Source of the DNA: JBOHNM01 sp050730675
GTDB taxonomy: Bacteria > Planctomycetota > Phycisphaerae > Phycisphaerales > UBA1924
Direction of reading: 5' to 3'
DNA length: 17,999 nt
Assembly (NCBI GenBank): GCA_050730675.1
Contig: JBOHNM010000086.1
Span: forward strand, 1 to 17,999
Shown here: piece after piece, positions 14,633 to 17,999 of the stretch
Numbering within the stretch: the stretch's first letter is position 1
Layout: each line of letters opens with the position of its first letter
The notes under the pieces: generated by a model
Told to the model about the DNA's origin: nothing
Databases searched by the model: none
What the model saw: only the letters and a program-made list of their open reading frames with translations
Made by a program: the position numbers and the translations under genes

Positions 14633-15355
14633 ATGACCCTCAACGCCCAAACCCGACGTTCGCGATTCGCCTTCGGCGCCCGCCCGCGTTGGGTGGACGG
14701 CTTGGCTTTCGGCGCGGTGGTCGTCTTGGTGGCGGCTTCGGCCGTGGTGGTCAAGGAACTCTCGGCCCGCGGCGGTCAGTCGGCCCTGTTGGCGGTCAAC
14801 ACCCCGGATGAGCCGGTGGTGGACGAGCTGGTGGGCGACGGCGAACCCGGCTTGCCGATCGACGACCTCATGATCGTCGATCCCATGGTGAACCAGGAAA
14901 GCCCCGGCGATGAGGCCGTGCCGACAGTCACCGAGGAACTTCCGGGCTTGGCCGACACCTCGCTCCGCTTTTTCAACGGTCGCCCGGTCCGCAAGGCCCG
15001 GACGATCTGGATGACGGTGACCGCCTATTCCCCCGACTCGCGCTCTTGCGGCGACTCGGCCGACGGCATTACGGCCTCACTCCACCGCGTGGAGACCAAC
15101 GGCTTCAAGCTCGTCGCCGCCGATTCGAAGATTCTTCCCCTGGGTTCGATGATTACCGTTCCCGGCTACGACACCGACCGTGTCGTTCCCGTGCTCGACC
15201 GCGGCGGGGCGATCAAGGGCTACCGCCTCGACATCCTCTTCCCGACGCACGAACAGGCCCGCAAGTGGGGCGTTAAGAAGCTCCCGATCACCGTCTGGGA
15301 GTACGCCGACGGCCTCGGCCACGGCGACTGGCGCAAGACGCGGGACTCGAAGTAA
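14633..15355 (+). CDS. Membrane-anchored 3D-domain protein (MltA/RpfB-type double-psi barrel)
   Basis: Predicted 240 residues: a basic N-terminus, one transmembrane helix (about 22-42), an acidic Pro-rich linker (about 55-108) and a C-terminal 3D domain (about 127-225). The domain takes its name from three conserved aspartates, seen here as Asp164 (VAADSKILPLGS), Asp189 (VPVLDRGGAIKG) and Asp200 (YRLDILFPTH). The entry motif TAYSPDSRSCGDSADG is also typical. Such domains occur in lytic transglycosylase-like and resuscitation-factor-like proteins that act on cell-wall glycan, which suggests a periplasmic peptidoglycan role; the exact reaction is not determinable. ATG 14633 is preferred to the TTG at 14612. 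Unlike most genes here, no TAnnnT hexamer or Shine-Dalgarno site lies just upstream. Confidence 0.88.
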   Translation: MTLNAQTRRSRFAFGARPRWVDGLAFGAVVVLVAASAVVVKELSARGGQSALLAVNTPDEPVVDELVGDGEPGLPIDDLMIVDPMVNQESPGDEAVPTVTEELPGLADTSLRFFNGRPVRKARTIWMTVTAYSPDSRSCGDSADGITASLHRVETNGFKLVAADSKILPLGSMITVPGYDTDRVVPVLDRGGAIKGYRLDILFPTHEQARKWGVKKLPITVWEYADGLGHGDWRKTRDSK

Positions 15356-15385
15356 GCAGACGATCGGACGATCAGTTCATGGCAG

Positions 15386-15420
15386 GCGACCGGTGGAGGC
15401 ACCGGTCGCTTGTTTGCTTT
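15386..15420 (+). terminator. Intrinsic terminator after the 3D-domain gene
   Basis: A perfect 10-bp stem (GCGACCGGTG 15386-15395 with CACCGGTCGC 15400-15409) closes a GAGG loop and is followed by TTGTTTGCTTT. Stem length and loop are the same as in the terminator at 454-487. It separates the 3D gene from the DUF58 gene. Confidence 0.9.
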
Positions 15421-15436
15421 GGGCCGCTCGTACGCT
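15410..15436 (+). promoter_or_regulatory. Candidate promoter TTGTTT-15-TACGCT for the DUF58 gene
   Basis: TACGCT (15431-15436) ends 6 nt before ATG 15443. TTGTTT (15410-15415), which is also the T tract of the preceding terminator, lies 15 nt upstream as a possible -35. A promoter is needed here because the terminator closes the upstream unit. Confidence 0.4.
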
Positions 15437-15442
15437 TGGTGC

Positions 15443-16444
15443 ATGATCGCCGGGACGATGACGCGAGCGCCGGAGTCGGTGGCGGAGTTGATGCCGCCGG
15501 AGCTGGCGGCGCAGCTCGACCGGCTGGACGTGGTGTCGCGGAAGCTCTTCGCCGGCAAGCTGCAGGGGGAGCGGCGGAGCAAGCGACGGGGTCGGTCGGT
15601 GGAGTTTGACGATTATCGCGAGTACGTTGCGGGGGACGACCTGCGCCACATCGACTGGAACGTGTTTGCCCGATTGGATCGCTTTTTTATCAAGGTCTTC
15701 CAGGAAGAGGAAGACTTGGCGGTGCATCTGGTGATCGACGCGTCGGCGTCGATGAACGCCGGCGAGCCGAACAAGCTGCTGGTGGCGGCGCGGCTGGCGA
15801 TGGCGCTGGGGTACATCGGGCTGGTGAACAACAACCGGGTGCTGGCGACGGTCTTCGGGGCGGGGCCGCTGCGCCGGATGGACCCGCAGCGCGGGCGTCG
15901 CGGCACGCAACGGTTGGGAGCGTTTTTGCTCGAGCACGTCTTCGCGGGCGTATCGATGGGGGGCGAGGAGAACGCGCCGGCGGGTCCCGCGTTCAGCGCG
16001 GCGATACGGACGATCGCCGCGACGCCGGCGGGCAAGGGCGTGACAGTGGTGATCAGCGACCTGCTGGTGCCGGGCGGCTACGAGGAAGGATTGCGGGCAC
16101 TCGGCGCCGGCGCTGCGGCGGGGGCGATGGATGTGCTGTGCCTGCAGCTGCTCTCATCCGGCGAACTGGACCCCGGGACGGAAGGGCGAACGCCCGGTGA
16201 CGCCGAGCGCGAGGCGGCAGTGATCGGCGACCTGCGGCTGACGGACGTGGAGACCGGGCGGGCGGCCGAGGTGACGGTGACCAAGGAGCTGGTGGCGCAG
16301 TACCGCCGGTCGGTGGAGAAGTACATTGGCGAGGCCGCGGCGTTCTGCTCGTCGCGCGGCATGCAGCACGAACTTGTGCGGAGTGACAGCGACCTGGGCA
16401 AGCTGCTGACGGGAGAGTTGCGTCGTCGCGGGCTGCTGCGCTGA
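15443..16444 (+). CDS. DUF58 domain-containing protein (MoxR-associated, vWA-like)
   Basis: Predicted 333 residues. The DUF58 signature runs through residues 51-90 (RSVEFDDYREYVAGDDLRHI, then DWNVFARLDR and FIKVFQEEED). It is followed by a von Willebrand A-like fold with a MIDAS-type motif DASAS (Asp99, Ser101, Ser103) and the strand VTVVISDLLVPGGY. Family members usually act with MoxR AAA+ ATPases, often beside vWA membrane proteins, in poorly understood chaperone or envelope functions; no moxR gene is next to it here. Start options are ATG 15443 and ATG 15458; the former is favoured by the hexamer TACGCT six nt upstream. It converges on the gene ending at 16457 with 12 nt between and no clear terminator. 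Confidence 0.93.
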   Translation: MIAGTMTRAPESVAELMPPELAAQLDRLDVVSRKLFAGKLQGERRSKRRGRSVEFDDYREYVAGDDLRHIDWNVFARLDRFFIKVFQEEEDLAVHLVIDASASMNAGEPNKLLVAARLAMALGYIGLVNNNRVLATVFGAGPLRRMDPQRGRRGTQRLGAFLLEHVFAGVSMGGEENAPAGPAFSAAIRTIAATPAGKGVTVVISDLLVPGGYEEGLRALGAGAAAGAMDVLCLQLLSSGELDPGTEGRTPGDAEREAAVIGDLRLTDVETGRAAEVTVTKELVAQYRRSVEKYIGEAAAFCSSRGMQHELVRSDSDLGKLLTGELRRRGLLR

Positions 16445-16456
16445 CCGCCGAGGATT

Positions 16457-17134
16457 TCAGGTCTTTGCTACGCCGAGATTTGCGAGCACAGCGTCGTCGA
16501 TGCCCAGGTACTCGCGCATGTGCTGGTCATAGGTCTCGGCGTCCTTCTCGCGCGAGAGGTCCAGACGCAACTCGTTGATAACCTTGGTCCCCTGACGGAT
16601 CCAAGCCTGCCACGTCTCGTTGCTGACGTTCTCGCCGATCCACGCGCCGATGGCGCCCTTGAACGGCGGCTTGGCCAGCTTGGTTCCCAGCCGCCCGGTG
16701 GACTTGTCCACGATCATGCCCGGCGGCACCGGCCCGCTGTGCGAGCCGTCCGATCCGAGCGGCACGCCGACACCGACGGGCGAGGTGAGCGCCGCGCCCG
16801 CGACGGTCGGCACAGGGGCTCCAAGTTCCTTCAGCAGCGTCCCCATGGCGTTGCGCGGCATCAGGTCACCCTTCTCGGCCGCGGTTTCGTAGCCGCGGGA
16901 GAGCACGTCGATAGCGCGGTCATTCTGTCCGGCCTTGACGAGCATCTCGCCGGCGAGTTGGAAGGCTTTGGACATGTCGGGAACGAGCTGGGTGCAGCGG
17001 ATGAACGAATCGGCGGCGTCGGCGTAGCGGCCGGCGTCGGCGTAGGCCTTGCCGAGGGAGAAGTGGGCCATCTCGTTGGCCGCGTCGGCCTGGGCCATGT
17101 TCTCGAACTGAGCGATGCGCTTGGCGATATCCAT
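16457..17134 (-). CDS. TPR protein fused to Fe(2+)-trafficking (YggX-like) domain
   Basis: Predicted 225 residues. Residues about 22-90 form tetratricopeptide-like helix pairs (AHFSLGKAYADAGRYADAAD, then KAFQLAGEMLVKAGQNDRAI). A Pro/Gly/Ser-rich linker (about 106-140) follows. Residues about 145-211 closely follow the Fe(2+)-trafficking/YggX family: KPPFKGAIGAWIGENVS, ETWQAWIRQGTKVINELRLD and HMREYLGI correspond to the family's PPFPGELG, NVSKEAWQEW, QTMLINEYRLNL and QMEKFLFG. YggX is a small cytoplasmic protein of about 90 residues linked to iron handling and protection of iron-sulfur enzymes. The conserved N-terminal Cys of YggX has no counterpart here (IVDKSTG instead of a Cys-containing strand). 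Start ATG 17134 is preceded by TACGAT at 5 nt. It is divergent from pyrD, whose redox partner is an iron-sulfur protein in class 1B systems; any link is speculative. Confidence 0.82.
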   Translation of the reverse strand: MDIAKRIAQFENMAQADAANEMAHFSLGKAYADAGRYADAADSFIRCTQLVPDMSKAFQLAGEMLVKAGQNDRAIDVLSRGYETAAEKGDLMPRNAMGTLLKELGAPVPTVAGAALTSPVGVGVPLGSDGSHSGPVPPGMIVDKSTGRLGTKLAKPPFKGAIGAWIGENVSNETWQAWIRQGTKVINELRLDLSREKDAETYDQHMREYLGIDDAVLANLGVAKT

Positions 17135-17139
17135 TGTGG

Positions 17140-17145
17140 ATCGTA
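17140..17145 (-). promoter_or_regulatory. Candidate -10 element (TACGAT) of the TPR/iron gene
   Basis: TACGAT on the minus strand ends 5 nt before ATG 17134. No Shine-Dalgarno site and no clear -35 box are seen. Confidence 0.4.
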
Positions 17146-17194
17146 GTGAGCAGAACGGCGAATGTGCGGGCGGCGCGGTGCATCGCCGGATCGC

Positions 17195-17200
17195 TATCTT
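17195..17200 (+). promoter_or_regulatory. Candidate -10 element (TATCTT) of pyrD
   Basis: TATCTT ends 6 nt before GTG 17207 and is embedded in GCTATCTT, the same octamer found before tag. The bases between are TCCCCC, so there is no Shine-Dalgarno site. Confidence 0.4.
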
Positions 17201-17206
17201 TCCCCC

Positions 17207-17999
17207 GTGAAGTCAGCCCCTCTCGCGACAACCCTCGCCGGCATCGAGCTGCGCAACCCCATCGTGCTGGCCGCGGGGACGGCCGGACTCCTGGACGAAA
17301 TGAACGATGTGCTGGACCTCAGCTGCGTCGGGGCCGTGACGACCAAGAGCATCACGCCGCAGGCGCGCGAGGGGAACGACACGTGGCGGATCATTGAGGG
17401 GCGCGGCGGGATCGGGATGTTCAACGCGATCGGGCTGGCCAACCCAGGGCTCGATGCGTTCGTGCACGGGGTGCTGCAGCGGGCAGCGCGCATGCCGTGC
17501 AAGGTCTTCGTGTCGGTCGCCGGTTTCAGCGTTGAGGACTATGTGCAGGTGGCGGCGAATGTGGATTCGTTCGCGAGCGACGGCGGGCACGCGCTGGCGA
17601 ACATCCCGCTGATCGAACTCAATGTATCGTGCCCGAACGTGCGGACGGGGACGGAGTTCGGCGCCTCGGCCGCGCTGCTGACGGAGTTGCTGCGTGCGGT
17701 TCGCCCAGTCGTGAAGCACTGCAAGCTCTTCGTCAAGCTCGGGCCGATGACGCCCGAGTTTGTGCAGGTGGCCAAGGCGGCAGTCGATGCCGGGGCCGAC
17801 GGCCTGACGATCGCCAACACGATGCCCGCGATGGTGATCGATGTCCGCACGCGCAAGCCGGTGCTGGCGAACATCACCGGGGGGTTGAGCGGCCCGGCGG
17901 TGCACCCGGTGGCGGTGAAGCTGATCTACGACGTGTGGCGCACGTTCGGCCGTGAGCGGAAGATCCCGATCATCGGGCTGGGCGGGGTTTTGGGGTGGG
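17207..17999 (+). CDS. pyrD: Dihydroorotate dehydrogenase, class 1 (3'-truncated by window end)
   Basis: PyrD oxidises dihydroorotate to orotate in pyrimidine synthesis. The 264 visible residues lack the last part of the barrel (family length about 300-310). FMN and substrate motifs: LAAGTAG (21-27), TTKSIT (45-50, Lys47), GMFNAIGLAN (70-79), ELNVSCPN (137-144) with Cys142 as the catalytic base, KLGP (177-180), GGLSGPAV (225-232) and GLGGV (257-261). Cys rather than Ser at the active site marks class 1 (cytosolic), and SVAGFSVEDYVQVA together with GGLSGPAV fit subclass 1B, which works with the PyrK iron-sulfur flavoprotein. The start is GTG 17207, since it gives the typical short N-terminus before LAGIELRNPIV and has a -10-like hexamer 6 nt upstream. 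Confidence 0.95.
   Translation, partial: MKSAPLATTLAGIELRNPIVLAAGTAGLLDEMNDVLDLSCVGAVTTKSITPQAREGNDTWRIIEGRGGIGMFNAIGLANPGLDAFVHGVLQRAARMPCKVFVSVAGFSVEDYVQVAANVDSFASDGGHALANIPLIELNVSCPNVRTGTEFGASAALLTELLRAVRPVVKHCKLFVKLGPMTPEFVQVAKAAVDAGADGLTIANTMPAMVIDVRTRKPVLANITGGLSGPAVHPVAVKLIYDVWRTFGRERKIPIIGLGGVLGW

Noticed and set aside
1..17999. A defence system, CRISPR array, biosynthetic cluster or mobile element
   Set aside because: I looked for regular spaced repeats, transposases, integrases, nuclease-ATPase pairs and modular synthases and saw none. The window is mainly housekeeping and envelope genes.

Overview
The window is a GC-rich bacterial chromosome segment that most likely comes from a planctomycete of the class Phycisphaerae. 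Three things point that way. Two secreted proteins end in a PxPGAA, hydrophobic stretch, RRRR tail (a PEP-CTERM-like sorting signal). Two membrane proteins end in a CxxCGY...CPECG zinc ribbon that is very common in planctomycetes. Most genes also lack a Shine-Dalgarno site. The assignment is an inference from protein style; no rRNA or other marker is present. I see no transposase, integrase, phage gene, CRISPR array, tRNA or defence locus, so this looks like ordinary chromosomal backbone.

Layout. Positions 1-1835 hold the end of one sorting-signal protein with a strong terminator, a small one-helix membrane protein on the minus strand, and a second complete sorting-signal protein. Positions 1851-4854 hold two divergent DNA-repair genes, uvrB (minus) and tag (plus). 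Positions 4898-6955 hold, on the minus strand, a secreted Cys/Pro-rich protein whose frame is broken by an apparent 1-nt shift, followed by a zinc-ribbon membrane protein. Positions 6956-7551 have no convincing gene but carry a hairpin-rich, repeat-like patch. Positions 7552-10825 are a MacB/LolD-type ABC exporter pair (minus). Positions 10886-11784 hold a second zinc-ribbon membrane protein and gcvH (minus). Positions 11908-14374 are a plus-strand operon of an isomerase-like TIM-barrel protein, cmk and plsC. Positions 14633-15355 encode a membrane-anchored 3D-domain protein ending in a strong terminator. Positions 15443-16444 encode a DUF58 protein. Positions 16457-17134 (minus) encode a TPR plus Fe(2+)-trafficking fusion. 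The window ends inside pyrD, a class 1 dihydroorotate dehydrogenase.

The genes cover DNA repair (uvrB, tag), nucleotide synthesis (cmk, pyrD), phospholipid synthesis (plsC), one-carbon metabolism (gcvH) and envelope functions (ABC exporter, 3D protein, sorting-signal proteins). The most striking pattern spans the whole window: ten genes that stand first in their transcription unit have a TAnnnT hexamer exactly 5-8 nt before the start codon and mostly no Shine-Dalgarno site. This is the architecture expected for leaderless mRNAs. The genes that depart from it either sit inside operons or have a recognisable Shine-Dalgarno site; the 3D-domain gene is the one exception with neither.
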